A stretch of DNA of 64,000 bases from Sphingomonas sp. Leaf407 (GTDB taxonomy: Bacteria; Pseudomonadota; Alphaproteobacteria; Sphingomonadales; Sphingomonadaceae), in contig NZ_LMQO01000001.1 of NCBI RefSeq assembly GCF_001425385.1, positions 1,216,833 through 1,280,832 of the forward strand. Reading direction: 5' to 3'. The position numbers and the translations under genes are program-made. The notes beneath the pieces are model-generated. The model made no database searches, was not told the origin of the DNA, and saw only the letters and a list, made by a program, of their open reading frames with translations. Shown here piece by piece: positions 16,749 through 26,605 of the stretch (position 1 is the stretch's first letter; each line of letters starts with the position of its first letter).

Positions 16749-18694
16749 GAGGTCGGGACCTTCACGACCTTCTGCCCCGCCGGGCTGGTGAAGGCGAAGG
16801 CGGGCAATCCGGCCTTGCCGAGCGTGTTGACGAATGCCTGTGCCTCGGCATCGGTCTTGAACGGGCCGGTCAGCAGACGGTTGGTGAAGCGCAGCGGCGT
16901 GGTCCACGCCTGCCGGCCTTTCAGCGGCGGGGCCTTGGCGGAGAGCAGGCGCCATGCGGCGGGCAGGCCGGCGATGTTCGCCCCGCCCGCGATCTGGACC
17001 CAATGGCGTTCGGGATCGGCCTTCAGCAGTGCAGCGGCACGCTTGGCCTCGGCGGCTTCCTCGGCCTTTTTGGCATCGGCGAGGCGTTTGGCGTCGGCGG
17101 CCTTTTTGACGTCGGCGGCTTTCTTCGCGTCGGCTGCCTTCTTGTCGGCGGCGACCTTGGCAGTGCGGGCTTCGGCGGCGCGGTCCACCGCCTCGCGCGC
17201 GGCGGCGGCGTCACGGGCGGCCTTCGCGTCGGCGGCCTGTGCGGCGGCGTCGAGGATCGCCGGGGCCGGGGTCGGCGGGGCCACGCCCAGTTCGGCGGCG
17301 GGCACGTCGAGGTTGCGGATGATCCGGGCGAGGACGTCGTCGTTGGTCGGGGCGCGGGCGGCGACCGTCGCGGCGGCGCCGGACGCGGCGGGGACGGCGG
17401 TGTCGGCGCTGAAACCGGGGGCGGGCGGCGGGGCGGCGGCCGTCGGTTCGGCGACAGGTGCTGCGGCGACCGGTTCGGGTGGCGGAGCGGTGGCAGCGGC
17501 GACCTGAGTCGGGGCGGCGACCGGTGCCGCTGCGGCGGCGAGGCGGCGTTCCTCCGCCTGACGCGCGGCGACGCGCTCCCCTTCAATCCGGGTGGCTTCG
17601 GCGAGGCGGGCCTGTTCGGCCTGCTGCGCGGCGAGTTGCTGCGCGTCGCGCAGCCGCTGCGCCTCGGCGGCCTGTGCCTGCGCGAGTGCGGTGCGCCGGG
17701 CGAGTTCGTCGGCCTGTGCCTTCGCGAGTTGCGCGGCACGGGCATCGGCGACGCGCTTCGCCTCCGCCAGTTGCGCCTGACGGGCGACCTCCACCTGACG
17801 GCGCTGTTCGGCGCGGCGCTCGGCAAAAGTCGGTGCGCGGCGAGCGGACGTCGTCGCCGTGGGGGCCGATGCGGCGGCGACCGCGACCGGCGCGGCGCGG
17901 GGCACGGGAATGACCTGCGGCGCGAGGCGGGCGTCGGCGATCCGGTCCGGCGTCGGGGCGAGCCGGCCGAAATGGACCGCGAACGCACGGTCGGCGGCGG
18001 AAAGCTGGGGCAGGCGGCGGAAGAACGGCGCGAGGCTCGGCCCGAACCCCGGCAGCATCGACGCCGCGATCCGGTCGGCCCCCGCCGCATCGCCCGCCAT
18101 CGCGAGGATACAGGCGCGCACCCGCCATGCCGCCCGGTCGTTGCGCCGCAGCAGCGGGTCGAGCAGCGCGGTGGCCCCGGCCACGTCGCCCTCGATCCCC
18201 ATCGACAGCGCGAGGCGGCGGGTCACTTCGTCGTCCGCCCCCTGCGCCAGCGCAAGGCGATAGTCGCGCTGCGCATTGGACGCATAGCCGAGCAGGTCAT
18301 AGGCCAGACCGCGATCGGCGGCATAGTCGGCCATCGGCAGTCCGGCCCGCTCGGCAGTGGCGAACAGCGCCAGCGCCTGCCCCGGCCGTTCCATATTGAC
18401 CAGCGTCGCGGCGCGGGCCGCCGGAATGCGCGGATCGGTGGGCGATACCCGTTCGGCGCGCGCCAGCAACTGCATCGCCGCGTCGAAATCGCCGAGCTTG
18501 CCGCTCAATCGCCCCGCCTCGACCAGTGCCGACAGGTCGTTGGGACTGCGCCCGAGCGTGCGCATCACGTCGGACAGACGATCGGCGTTGGGGGTGAGCG
18601 GCTGGACGAGCGGACCGCTCTGCGCGACGGCGGGCAGCGGCGATGCGGCGGCGAGCAGGAACGCGGTAACGCGCAGCGGGGTAAATCGAGTCAT
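16745..18694 (-). CDS. TPR-repeat and SPOR-domain secreted protein with Ala/Lys-rich coiled linker
   Basis: A 649-residue exported protein. Residues 1-24 are a signal peptide (ending PAVAQ). Residues about 40-200 contain TPR-like helices ([39 protein letters not shown]). A very long Ala-rich, charged middle region (about 290-580) has coiled-coil character and a TolA-like repeat [26 protein letters not shown]. The last ~75 residues form a SPOR domain ([33 protein letters not shown]). The stop overlaps the dgt start. Likely periplasmic and septal; the precise job is unknown. Confidence 0.88.
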   Translation of the reverse strand: MTRFTPLRVTAFLLAAASPLPAVAQSGPLVQPLTPNADRLSDVMRTLGRSPNDLSALVEAGRLSGKLGDFDAAMQLLARAERVSPTDPRIPAARAATLVNMERPGQALALFATAERAGLPMADYAADRGLAYDLLGYASNAQRDYRLALAQGADDEVTRRLALSMGIEGDVAGATALLDPLLRRNDRAAWRVRACILAMAGDAAGADRIAASMLPGFGPSLAPFFRRLPQLSAADRAFAVHFGRLAPTPDRIADARLAPQVIPVPRAAPVAVAAASAPTATTSARRAPTFAERRAEQRRQVEVARQAQLAEAKRVADARAAQLAKAQADELARRTALAQAQAAEAQRLRDAQQLAAQQAEQARLAEATRIEGERVAARQAEERRLAAAAAPVAAPTQVAAATAPPPEPVAAAPVAEPTAAAPPPAPGFSADTAVPAASGAAATVAARAPTNDDVLARIIRNLDVPAAELGVAPPTPAPAILDAAAQAADAKAARDAAAAREAVDRAAEARTAKVAADKKAADAKKAADVKKAADAKRLADAKKAEEAAEAKRAAALLKADPERHWVQIAGGANIAGLPAAWRLLSAKAPPLKGRQAWTTPLRFTNRLLTGPFKTDAEAQAFVNTLGKAGLPAFAFTSPAGQKVVKVPTS

Positions 18695-19234
18695 GGGCGC
18701 AGTCGCTTAACCATGCGGCGGACGAAGGGGGAATGTCGTTGCGCGCACACGGCGACGAAGCGAGCGGTGGCGGCGACGAACGGCGTGGGGCTGGGCCAAA
18801 GTTTACAAAGTTGACACTAGCGGCGGGTTTGCTGACCGATGCTCCAGCGTCGGTCGAGGCAGTCGATCAATACCGACGATCGTTGCAAGGTCGGGACGAG
18901 TAGGAAAGTCCCGAGGCGACTTCGCCGTCGCAAAAGGCGCCGCATCTCGCGGCATCGTGTAGCCCGGCACGGGCGGGGTACGCACCGCTTTAGCGAATTC
19001 GCGCGACTTACGCGGTGGTATCGCGATGGCCAACGGCCGCATCCGATCGGCATTTCGCTCTGACCGGCGCACGATGCTGTGTTGGGGTTGAACGCACGAT
19101 CCATTCGGTCACCCCGGACTCGTTCCGGGGTCTACGGTGCGGCGATCGGTGTAGCCCAGGCTTCGGGCAGCAGCGTTCGCGGCTGGGTGGACCCCGGAAC
19201 AAGTCCGGGGTGACGAAGAAACCCGACTGGACGC
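18695..19234. other. Intergenic stretch without a convincing gene
   Basis: About 540 bases between the TPR/SPOR gene and the ftsZ terminator. Short ORFs on both strands (around 18803-19104) are Arg-rich and without ribosome sites, so I do not call them. The only clear structure is the palindromic element at 19109-19213. A TTGACA at 18803-18808 has no recognisable -10 partner. Confidence 0.5.
19109..19213. repeat. Palindromic repeat element, TCACCCCGGA type
   Basis: Left arm TCACCCCGGACTCGTTCCGGGGTC (19109-19132) and right arm GACCCCGGAACAAGTCCGGGGTGA (19190-19213) are nearly exact reverse complements, each also a small hairpin. This second sequence family differs from the CCCGCG-AGGCGGG elements. 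Confidence 0.7.
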
Positions 19235-19259
19235 GACCGGCCTCCTTGGGAGGCCGGTC
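19235..19259 (-). terminator. Probable ftsZ terminator hairpin
   Basis: GACCGGCCTCC and GGAGGCCGGTC form a perfect 11-bp stem with a 3-base loop, ten bases after the ftsZ stop on the minus strand. The following T-run is weak (GGGTTTCTT further on), so it may act with Rho or as an mRNA end stabiliser. Confidence 0.6.
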
Positions 19260-19268
19260 GGCCGTAAC

Positions 19269-20759
19269 TTACTGGTTATTCTGGCGGTGGAGGAAGCGCG
19301 GGATGTCGAGCGGTTCCTTGTCGTCGCCGCCGCGCGCCGGGGCGCGGCCGGCATTGGCCATGCGTTCGAACAGGGTGCCGCCGGGCTTGCGCGCCGGGGG
19401 AGCCTCCTCGCGCGCCGGTTCGGCCGGGGTTTCCGGGTTCAGCCAACGGCGGCGGCCTTCGCTCGGGCTGGCGCCGAAGTCGCTGGCGGGTGCCGGAGCT
19501 GGCGTGGGCACCGGCGTGGCGGCCTCTGCCCCCAGGACCAGTTCGTCCTCGTCGACATGGGGCGGCGGTGCGTCATAGGTCGAATGCGGCACGGCCCGTT
19601 CCGACACCGATGGCTGCACGATGCCCTGCGGGAACCGCTCGATCGGTGCGGGGGCCGGCGCTTCCTGCAGATGCTCGGCGGCGGCACCGCTCGGCGCGAC
19701 CGGCGCGGCGGCCGGACGGCGTGGCGCGTTGAAGGTGAAGGCGCGGGTCGGTTCGGCCTGTGCCGGGGCCGGCACCGCCTTCGACGGGGCCTCATCCTCG
19801 ATGCCCGTTGCCACGACCGACACGCGGATCTTGCCTTCCAGATCGCTGTTGAACGCCGAACCCCAGATGATGTTGGCGTCGTCGTCGACCAGCTCGCGGA
19901 TGTGGTTGGCCGCCTCGTCGACTTCGAGCAGGCGCATGTCGTCGCCGCCGGTGATCGAGACGATCACGCCCTTGGCGCCGTTCAGCGACACGCCGTCGAG
20001 CAGCGGGTTGGCGATCGCCTGCTGCGCCGCCTCGATCGCGCGATTGTCGCCCTCGGCCTCGCCGGTGCCCATCATCGCCTTGCCCATCTCCTGCATCACC
20101 GACCGCACGTCGGCGAAATCGAGGTTGATGAGGCCGGGCATGACCATCAGGTCGGTGATGCCGCGCACGCCCTGCTGCAACACTTCATCGGCCATCTCGA
20201 AGGCCTGCTTGAAGGTCGTGTTGGCGTTGGCGATCAGGAACAGGTTCTGGTTGGGAATGACGATGAGCGTATCGACGTACTTCTGGAGTTCCTCGATACC
20301 GGCATCGGCCGATTTGGCGCGGCGCTTGCCCTCGAACGCGAACGGGCGCGTCACGACGCCGACGGTCAGGATGCCCATCTCGCGCGCGGCCTTGGCGATC
20401 ACCGGGGCGGCCCCGGTGCCGGTGCCGCCGCCCATGCCGGCGGCGATGAAGCACATGTGCGCGCCTTCGAGGCTTTTCTGGACCGACTCGATCGTCTCCT
20501 CGGCGGCGGCGCGGCCGATTTCGGGACGGCTGCCGGCGCCCAGCCCCTGGGTGATCTTGGCCCCCAACTGAATCCGCTGCGGCGCGGACGACTGTTTCAG
20601 TGCCTGCGCATCGGTATTGGCGACGAGGAATTCGACCCCCTGCACCTCGGCGCGGATCATGTTGGCGATGGCATTGCCACCCGCCCCGCCGACGCCGATC
20701 ACGGTGATCCGGGGGGTGAGCTCATCCACGTCGGGGGCCAGAAATTCGATGCTCATCAC
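19269..20759 (-). CDS. ftsZ: Cell division GTPase FtsZ
   Basis: The tubulin homologue that forms the Z-ring. The 496-residue protein has the GTP-binding core (residues ~15-330): [13 protein letters not shown], the tubulin signature [12 protein letters not shown], and [11 protein letters not shown] for the T7 loop. A long Pro/Ala-rich linker (about 335-480) is typical of alphaproteobacteria, and the C-terminal peptide [12 protein letters not shown] would bind FtsA and other partners. It is the last gene of the dcw cluster, 105 bases after ftsA. It is followed by a GC hairpin. Confidence 0.97.
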   Translation of the reverse strand: MMSIEFLAPDVDELTPRITVIGVGGAGGNAIANMIRAEVQGVEFLVANTDAQALKQSSAPQRIQLGAKITQGLGAGSRPEIGRAAAEETIESVQKSLEGAHMCFIAAGMGGGTGTGAAPVIAKAAREMGILTVGVVTRPFAFEGKRRAKSADAGIEELQKYVDTLIVIPNQNLFLIANANTTFKQAFEMADEVLQQGVRGITDLMVMPGLINLDFADVRSVMQEMGKAMMGTGEAEGDNRAIEAAQQAIANPLLDGVSLNGAKGVIVSITGGDDMRLLEVDEAANHIRELVDDDANIIWGSAFNSDLEGKIRVSVVATGIEDEAPSKAVPAPAQAEPTRAFTFNAPRRPAAAPVAPSGAAAEHLQEAPAPAPIERFPQGIVQPSVSERAVPHSTYDAPPPHVDEDELVLGAEAATPVPTPAPAPASDFGASPSEGRRRWLNPETPAEPAREEAPPARKPGGTLFERMANAGRAPARGGDDKEPLDIPRFLHRQNNQ

Positions 20760-20864
20760 TCGGTCTCCCTGTCCCGGTCGGCACCGGGCGCAATTCCAAA
20801 AAAGGGTTGTGCATCAAGCGGGCAGACGATCCTAGTCCCCCACCGGTCAAATCAGCGCAAAAAG

Positions 20865-22124
20865 TCAATAGTTCGTGCGAAAGGCGGTCAGAAGTCGTTG
20901 AAACAACGCGCCGGTGGTCGGCCGCGCCACCATCTGCCCGGACGACGGCAGCGCGCGCAGATCGACCGGATTGGAGGCGGCGAACATGGCGAGCCCGGCA
21001 AGCGTCGCGAATCCGGGGCCGGAATGCGCTTCGGGCAGCGCGGTCAGGCCACGCGCGCGTCCGACGCGGACCGGGCGGCCGAGCGCCTGTTGCGCGTAAT
21101 CGGCGATGCCCTTCAGTTCCGCGCCGCCGCCGGTCAGCACCACCTGTCGCCCGACCGGATCGTCGAAATTCAGCCGGCGCAGTTCCTTGCCGATCTCCGC
21201 CACCAGCCGGTCGAGTCGCTGGCGAATCACCGCGATCAGTTGCGCGCGGGTGATGCGGGTCCCTTCCGAATCCTCGTCGGTGCGCACCGGGGCGACATCG
21301 ATCATGTCGTGATTGTCGCGCGGGGACATGTTGGCCGAGCCGAAGAAGCATTTCAGCCGTTCGGCCTGCGCGCGGTTGGTGCCGAAGGCGGAGGCGACGT
21401 CGTCGGTGATGTCGCTCGCGCCCATCGCGATCGAGGCGAGGCCGGTCAGCACGCCATTGGCGAACACCGAGACGTTGGTGATCCCCGCGCCGATCTCGAC
21501 CAGCGCGACGCCCAGTTCGCGCTCTTCCTCCGACAGACAGGCAAGGCCGGTCGCGACCGGGGCCGCCACGATCGATTTGGTTTCGAGATGCGCGGAACGC
21601 ACGCACAGGTCGAGGTTGCGGACCGGCGAGCCTTCGGTCGCGACGACGTGGATTTCCACCCCCAGCCGATCGGCGTGGAGGCCCTTGGGTTCCTTGACGC
21701 CACCAAGGCCATCGAGCGTGTAGCGCATCGGCTGCGCGTGCAGCACCATGCGCTGCCCCGGATCGATCGCGTTGCGGCCGGCCTTGAGCAACGCATCAAT
21801 ATCCGATTGCTCGACACGGTGGCCGCCCAAATCGACTTCCAGCTTGACGATGTCGGACACGAGGCCGCCGGCCGAAAAACTGACCCACACATCCTCGATA
21901 TTGAAGCCGGCGATGCGTTCGGCCTGCTCCACCGCTTCGCGGACCGCCGTCTCGGTCGCTTTCATGTCGGCGATGTAGCCGCGCTTGACGCCGCGACTCT
22001 CGCGCTGGCCGGTGCCGAGCACGATCAATTCGCCGCCTTCGCCCGGTCTGGCGATCAGCGCCGACACCTTCGACGTGCCGATGTCGAGCGCGGTGATGAC
22101 GCCTTCCGGTGCTGCCTTCGCCAT
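20865..22124 (-). CDS. ftsA: Cell division protein FtsA
   Basis: Actin-like membrane tether of the Z-ring, 419 residues. Actin-fold motifs: VITALDIGTSKVSALIA (phosphate 1), the 1C domain region VKRGYIADMKATETAVREAVEQAERIAG, VALVEIGAGITNVSVFANG (phosphate 2) and QVVLTGGGAELKGI (adenosine). The C-terminal amphipathic membrane anchor is the final GALFQRLLTAFRTNY. ATG 22124 follows AGGGGGGAC, a good ribosome site; the frame start at 22172 is not used. It lies 16 bases after ftsQ. Confidence 0.96.
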   Translation of the reverse strand: MAKAAPEGVITALDIGTSKVSALIARPGEGGELIVLGTGQRESRGVKRGYIADMKATETAVREAVEQAERIAGFNIEDVWVSFSAGGLVSDIVKLEVDLGGHRVEQSDIDALLKAGRNAIDPGQRMVLHAQPMRYTLDGLGGVKEPKGLHADRLGVEIHVVATEGSPVRNLDLCVRSAHLETKSIVAAPVATGLACLSEEERELGVALVEIGAGITNVSVFANGVLTGLASIAMGASDITDDVASAFGTNRAQAERLKCFFGSANMSPRDNHDMIDVAPVRTDEDSEGTRITRAQLIAVIRQRLDRLVAEIGKELRRLNFDDPVGRQVVLTGGGAELKGIADYAQQALGRPVRVGRARGLTALPEAHSGPGFATLAGLAMFAASNPVDLRALPSSGQMVARPTTGALFQRLLTAFRTNY

Positions 22125-22140
22125 ATGTCCCCCCTGGCGG

Positions 22141-23070
22141 TTATCCGACGTCGGGCGGGATCGCCGCCGCATTGATGGTCGCCTCGTCCGCTTCGCCCGC
22201 GTCGTTCGGGGTGGCCGACTTCATCCGCACGACCAGCTTGGACGGATCGCGCAGGTCGAAGCGTTCATAGCCCTTGCCGAGCAGTCCCAGCGTTCCGTCG
22301 AGCTGGGCGAACTTGACCAGCGCGCGCGCCGAATCATCCTCCCCTTCGGGCAGGATCAGACGTTCTCCCGTCTGAAACACCAGATCCCATCTTCGGTTCC
22401 CGACCCAGACCGCCGCTTTGACCACCGGCTTCAACGCGGGCGCCGCGCCCATCAGCTTGCGATAAGCCGGTTCCTGGGCATTGGCCCCCTCCCCGATCAC
22501 CAGCGGCAGGCGCGGCATCCGGCCCGGCTGCACCCCGTCGAGCAGCACGCCGCCCGAATCGATCAGCATCAGTCGGCCCTTGTTCTGCCACACCGCCGCC
22601 GGATCGCGTTCGACCACGTCGACAACCAGCGTATCGGGCAGGCGGCGCGAGACGCGGGCGTCGGCGATCCAGCCATAGTCGAGCAGCTTCTGCCGCGTGG
22701 CGTCGAGATCGACCAGCGGCATCGCGCGCGAGCGCTGGTCGAGCGCCACGGCATAGACCGAGGTGGCGTCCATCCGCTTCAATCCGGTCACTTCGATCTG
22801 TTCGACGCGAAAGCCCGCCGCGCCGACCGCCTCGGCCGCGCCGATGCCGATCGCGCCGAACAGGCCGAACCAGTTGGCCAGCGCCAGCGCGATCGCGCCG
22901 GCCCCGGCGGTGAGGCTCCAGCCGACGATCCTGCGCGCGGTCGCGGCGCCACCGGGCAGCGCCGCCACCGCCTGATCCAGCACCGACGCGCGGACCGGGC
23001 GCTTGGGCTGGACCCGACGTTTGGGCTTGACGGTGCGGGTCTGCGAGACGCGGCGCGTGGTCTGGGTCAT
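22141..23070 (-). CDS. ftsQ: Cell division protein FtsQ
   Basis: A 309-residue bitopic divisome protein. The N-terminal cytoplasmic part is very basic (TVKPKRRVQPKRPVRAS), followed by a membrane segment (WSLTAGAGAIALALANWFGLFG), a POTRA domain (FRVEQIEVTGLKRMDATSVYAVA) and the FtsQ beta domain (YGWIADARVSRRLPDTLVVDVVERDPAAVWQ). Its start overlaps the ddl stop by 4 bases. It would link FtsB/FtsL with the septal synthase. Confidence 0.94.
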   Translation of the reverse strand: MTQTTRRVSQTRTVKPKRRVQPKRPVRASVLDQAVAALPGGAATARRIVGWSLTAGAGAIALALANWFGLFGAIGIGAAEAVGAAGFRVEQIEVTGLKRMDATSVYAVALDQRSRAMPLVDLDATRQKLLDYGWIADARVSRRLPDTLVVDVVERDPAAVWQNKGRLMLIDSGGVLLDGVQPGRMPRLPLVIGEGANAQEPAYRKLMGAAPALKPVVKAAVWVGNRRWDLVFQTGERLILPEGEDDSARALVKFAQLDGTLGLLGKGYERFDLRDPSKLVVRMKSATPNDAGEADEATINAAAIPPDVG

Positions 23071-23990
23071 CGCATCGCCTCCGCGACGATCCAGCCGACC
23101 AGTTCCTCGTACGACATGCCGATGTGGCGCGCCTGTTCGGGAACGAGGCTCAGGGGGGTCATCCCCGGCTGGGTATTGGTTTCGAGGACGAACAGCCCGT
23201 CCAGCCCACGCTCGTCATCCCAGCGGAAGTCGGTGCGCGAGGCACCCTTGCAGCCGAGGACACGGTGGGCGGTGACGGCATAGGCCATGCACGCCTGCGC
23301 GACATCGTCGGGGATGTCGGCGGGGCAGACATGTTCGGTCATGCCGTCGGTATATTTGCTGTCGTAATCGTAGAAGCCGGTCTTGGGCTTCAACTCGGTG
23401 ACGCCGAGCGCGCGGTCGCCGAGGACGGCGGTGGTCAGTTCGCGGCCACGGATGAACGGTTCGGCAAGCAGTTCGTCGAACTCGCCCCATGGCCCCTTCG
23501 CATCGCGCGCGATCGGGTTGCCGTAGTTGCTCTCGTCGGTGACGATCGCGACGCCGACCGACGATCCTTCGCTGACCGGTTTGAGGACATAGGGGCGCGG
23601 CAGCGGGTCGCGCTCGAACAGTTCCTCGGACTTGACGACACGGCCGCCGGGCATCGGCACGCCGGCGGGAACCAGCGCCTGCTTGGTCAGCACCTTGTCG
23701 ATCGCGATGACCGAAGTGGCGAGGCCGCTGTGGGTGTAGCGGATGCCCATCAGGTCCATCATGCCCTGCACCGTGCCGTCCTCGCCCGGCGATCCGTGGA
23801 GCGCGTTGAACACGAGGTCGGGCTTCGCCTCGGTCAACCGCGCGGCGATGTTGCGGTCCATGTCGATGCGGGTAACGCGGTGGCCGAGCGATTCCAGTGC
23901 GGCGGCGACGCCCGCGCCCGACATCAGCGAGACTTCGCGTTCGGACGACCAGCCCCCCATGAGGACGACGATGTTGAGGGGGTCGGTCAC
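23067..23990 (-). CDS. ddl: D-alanine--D-alanine ligase
   Basis: ATP-grasp ligase of 307 residues that makes the D-Ala-D-Ala dipeptide for MurF. Motifs: VLMGGWSSEREVSLMSG at the N-terminus, NALHGSPGEDGTVQG, YVLKPVSEGSSVGV for the ATP-grasp loop, and VLETNTQPGMTPLSLVPEQA at the metal site. It is separated from murB by the palindromic repeat at 24018-24113, the one place in the downstream half of the dcw cluster where the tight gene overlap is interrupted. Confidence 0.96.
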   Translation of the reverse strand: MTDPLNIVVLMGGWSSEREVSLMSGAGVAAALESLGHRVTRIDMDRNIAARLTEAKPDLVFNALHGSPGEDGTVQGMMDLMGIRYTHSGLATSVIAIDKVLTKQALVPAGVPMPGGRVVKSEELFERDPLPRPYVLKPVSEGSSVGVAIVTDESNYGNPIARDAKGPWGEFDELLAEPFIRGRELTTAVLGDRALGVTELKPKTGFYDYDSKYTDGMTEHVCPADIPDDVAQACMAYAVTAHRVLGCKGASRTDFRWDDERGLDGLFVLETNTQPGMTPLSLVPEQARHIGMSYEELVGWIVAEAMR

Positions 23991-24017
23991 GCTGGTGTCT
24001 CCAAGGTATCGAATGGT

Positions 24018-24113
24018 TCGTCATTCCCGCGCAGGCGGGAATCCATTGCCGCAACGGTCGGGGCAGGATCGCGGCGGTTGCGTGTATGGGTTCCCGCCTT
24101 CGCGGGAACGACG
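24018..24113. repeat. Two-armed palindromic repeat element between murB and ddl
   Basis: Left arm TCGTCATTCCCGCGCAGGCGGGAATCCAT and right arm ATGGGTTCCCGCCTTCGCGGGAACGACGG, about 38 bases apart, near-perfect inverted repeats and each a hairpin. It belongs to the same family as 12945-13042 and has inserted into the otherwise tightly packed dcw cluster. Confidence 0.8.
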
Positions 24114-24126
24114 GAGCATGGAATCC

Positions 24127-25011
24127 TCACGCCCGGCCCACCCGCTGGATTTCCCATTCGAGCGTCACGCCGGATTGCGCCAGCACCCTCGTGCGGACTT
24201 CCTCGCCCAAGGCCTCGATCTCGGCGCTGGTGGCGGCACCGGTGTTGAGCAGGAAGTTGCAGTGTTTTTCTGATACTTGCGCGTCACCCTTGCGAAACCC
24301 TCTGCACCCCGCCGCGTCGACCAGCGCCCATGCCTTGTGGCCGTCCGGGTTCTTGAAGGTCGAGCCGCCGGTCTTGCTGCGTAAGGGCTGCGAGGCTTCG
24401 CGGGCCGCAGCGATGCGGTCCATTTCGGTCTGGATCGTGGCGGGGTCGCCGGCTTGCCCACGGAACGTCGCCGCGACGACGATCGCGCCGTCGGGCAGGT
24501 CGCTGTGGCGGTAGCGGTAGTTGAGGTCGGCGTTCGACAGGGTGACGAGGGTGCCGTCGCGCGTCACCACCTGCGCTGTGACCAGCACGTCGGCGACCTC
24601 GCGGCCATAGGCGCCGCCGTTCATGCGGACGAAACCGCCGACCGTGCCGGGGATCGAGCGCAGGAACTCGACGCCCGCGACCCCGGCATCGCGCGCGGTC
24701 GAGGAGACGAGGATGCCGCTCGCCCCGCCGCCGCAGGTCAGCGTCAGCCCATCGGCAACGACCTTCGCGAAGGGCTTGCCGAGGCGGACGACGACGCCGG
24801 GGACGCCGCCATCGCGGACGATCAGGTTCGAGCCGAGGCCAAGGCCCATCACCGGCACGCTTGGGTCGAGGTCGCGCAGGAAAGCGCACAGATCGTCGAC
24901 ATCGGCCGGTTCGAAGAGCCAGTCGGCCGCCCCGCCCGCCTTGAACCACACCAGCGGCGCGAGTGGCGCGTTGGCGGTCAGCCGACCCCGGACGGACGGC
25001 AGGCCGGTCAT
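24127..25011 (-). CDS. murB: UDP-N-acetylenolpyruvoylglucosamine reductase
   Basis: FAD-dependent reductase that forms UDP-MurNAc. The 294-residue protein shows APLVWFKAGGAADWLFEP, VMGLGLGSNLIVRDGGVPGVVVRLG (FAD binding), FLRSIPGTVGGFVRMNGGAYGREVAD, SKTGGSTFKNPDGHKAW with the catalytic serine, and the closing QVSEKHCNFLLNTGAATS. This is the type lacking the extra C-terminal domain of E. coli MurB. ATG 25011 overlaps the stop of the 64-residue gene by 4 bases. Confidence 0.96.
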   Translation of the reverse strand: MTGLPSVRGRLTANAPLAPLVWFKAGGAADWLFEPADVDDLCAFLRDLDPSVPVMGLGLGSNLIVRDGGVPGVVVRLGKPFAKVVADGLTLTCGGGASGILVSSTARDAGVAGVEFLRSIPGTVGGFVRMNGGAYGREVADVLVTAQVVTRDGTLVTLSNADLNYRYRHSDLPDGAIVVAATFRGQAGDPATIQTEMDRIAAAREASQPLRSKTGGSTFKNPDGHKAWALVDAAGCRGFRKGDAQVSEKHCNFLLNTGAATSAEIEALGEEVRTRVLAQSGVTLEWEIQRVGRA

Positions 25012-25202
25012 TTTCCCACACCCCAGAAGCGCGCCCATGCGGTCCATGCTTCCGCCTGCGCGTCGGCCGCCTGTTTGCCGATCGCCGACAGGTCTTTCGC
25101 TTCGGCGCTGTCGAGCAGCTTCTGCGCCGCTTCGATCTGTGCCTTTTGCGCGCGCAGGATCTCGCGCTGCATCTCGACGGCGGTGGAGAACCAGTCGCTC
25201 AT
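25008..25202 (-). CDS. Small helical protein translationally coupled inside the dcw cluster
   Basis: A 64-residue protein. Start and stop both overlap the neighbours by ATGA (murC upstream, murB downstream), which argues strongly that it is a real, translated gene. The sequence [20 protein letters not shown] is followed by a heptad-like amphipathic helix ([23 protein letters not shown]) and an aromatic end [12 protein letters not shown]. It has no signal or membrane segment. It vaguely resembles the helical core of phasins. I do not recognise a named family and no function can be assigned. Confidence 0.8.
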   Translation of the reverse strand: MSDWFSTAVEMQREILRAQKAQIEAAQKLLDSAEAKDLSAIGKQAADAQAEAWTAWARFWGVGK

Positions 25203-26605
25203 GCCAGCCGCTCCGCGATGGCGGCGGGCAGGCCGGCAGCGATCTTGGTGATGTCGCCCGCACCCAGACAGACGATCAGGTCGCCGTCGTGGCCCTCCGC
25301 CGCCAGCGCGGCGGCCAGCGCCTCCTTGTCGGGCGCGACCTGTGCCGATCGATGGCCGCGCAGGCGGATGCCGTCAACCAGCGCCTCGGCGCTGACGCCG
25401 TCGACCGGGGTTTCACCGGCGGCGTAGACCGGCAGGACATGGACCGCATCGGCATCGTTGAACGCCTGCGCGAACTCGTCCATCAGCGCGCCCAGCCGTG
25501 AAAAACGGTGTGGCTGGACCACGGCGATCACCCGCCCGCCGGTCGCCTCACGCGCGGCGGAGAGCACCGCGCGGATTTCGACCGGGTGGTGGCCGTAGTC
25601 GTCGATCACGGTCATGCCCGCCACCTCGCCGACCTTGGTGAAGCGGCGCTTGACCCCGCCGAACTTGGCGAACCCTTGCGCGATCGTAGCATCGTCCAGC
25701 CCCAGCTCGACCGCGACGGCGATGGCGGCCAGCGCGTTCTGGACGTTGTGGCGTCCGGCCATCGGCAGGTGGATGCCGGCGATCGTGCGGGCATTGCCGT
25801 CGCGGTCGCGCACCACGCAGTCGAAACGGTTGCCGTCACGCCCCGCCACCACGTCGACGCCGCGAATATCGGACTGGGCGGAAAAGCCATAGGTCACGAT
25901 CCGCCGGTCGCGGATGCGCGGGATCAGCGCCTGCACTTCGGGGTGGTCGAGGCAGAGGACCGCCGCGCCATAGAAGGGCACATTCTCGATGAACTCGACA
26001 TAGGCGTCCTTGGCGCGATCGAAGCTGCCATAATGGTCGAGATGTTCGGGATCGATATTGGTGACGACCGCGATCGTCCCGTCGAGGCGCAGGAAGCTGC
26101 CGTCGCTCTCATCCGCCTCGACCACCATCCAGTCGGACGCGCCCAATCGTGCGTTCGAGCCATAGGAGTTGATGATGCCGCCGTTGATGACGGTCGGGTC
26201 GACTCCGCCGGCATCGAGCAGCGCCGCGATCAGCGAGGTCGTGGTGGTCTTGCCATGCGTGCCGGCAACCGCGACGGTGGATTTGAGGCGCATCAGCTCG
26301 GCCAGCATTTCCGCGCGGCGCACCACCGGAATGCGTTTGGCCAGCGCATGGTCGCGTTCGGGATTGCCCGGGCGGATCGCGGTGGAGGTGACGACCACCG
26401 CCACGCCCTCGACATTCTCGGCGCGGTGGCCGATCTGCACGTCGATGCCGCGTGCGCGCAGTCCGTCGATGACATAGCCCTCGGCCACGTCCGACCCCTG
26501 CACCTTGTAGCCGAGGTTGTGCATCACCTCGGCGATGCCCGACATGCCGATGCCGCCGATGCCGACGAAATGGATCGTGCCGATGTCGGTCGCAACGCCC
26601 TTCAC
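25199..26605 (-). CDS. murC: UDP-N-acetylmuramate--L-alanine ligase
   Basis: Cytoplasmic Mur ligase of 468 residues that adds L-Ala to UDP-MurNAc. Motifs: [22 protein letters not shown], the ATP loop [45 protein letters not shown], and [14 protein letters not shown] in the C-terminal domain. It is coupled to murG upstream and to the 64-residue gene downstream by 4-base overlaps. Confidence 0.97.
   Translation of the reverse strand: MKGVATDIGTIHFVGIGGIGMSGIAEVMHNLGYKVQGSDVAEGYVIDGLRARGIDVQIGHRAENVEGVAVVVTSTAIRPGNPERDHALAKRIPVVRRAEMLAELMRLKSTVAVAGTHGKTTTTSLIAALLDAGGVDPTVINGGIINSYGSNARLGASDWMVVEADESDGSFLRLDGTIAVVTNIDPEHLDHYGSFDRAKDAYVEFIENVPFYGAAVLCLDHPEVQALIPRIRDRRIVTYGFSAQSDIRGVDVVAGRDGNRFDCVVRDRDGNARTIAGIHLPMAGRHNVQNALAAIAVAVELGLDDATIAQGFAKFGGVKRRFTKVGEVAGMTVIDDYGHHPVEIRAVLSAAREATGGRVIAVVQPHRFSRLGALMDEFAQAFNDADAVHVLPVYAAGETPVDGVSAEALVDGIRLRGHRSAQVAPDKEALAAALAAEGHDGDLIVCLGAGDITKIAAGLPAAIAERLA

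Noticed and set aside
18803-19202. Short ORFs on both strands between the TPR/SPOR gene and ftsZ
   Set aside because: They are Arg-rich, overlap the palindromic repeat and have no ribosome sites or recognisable domains.
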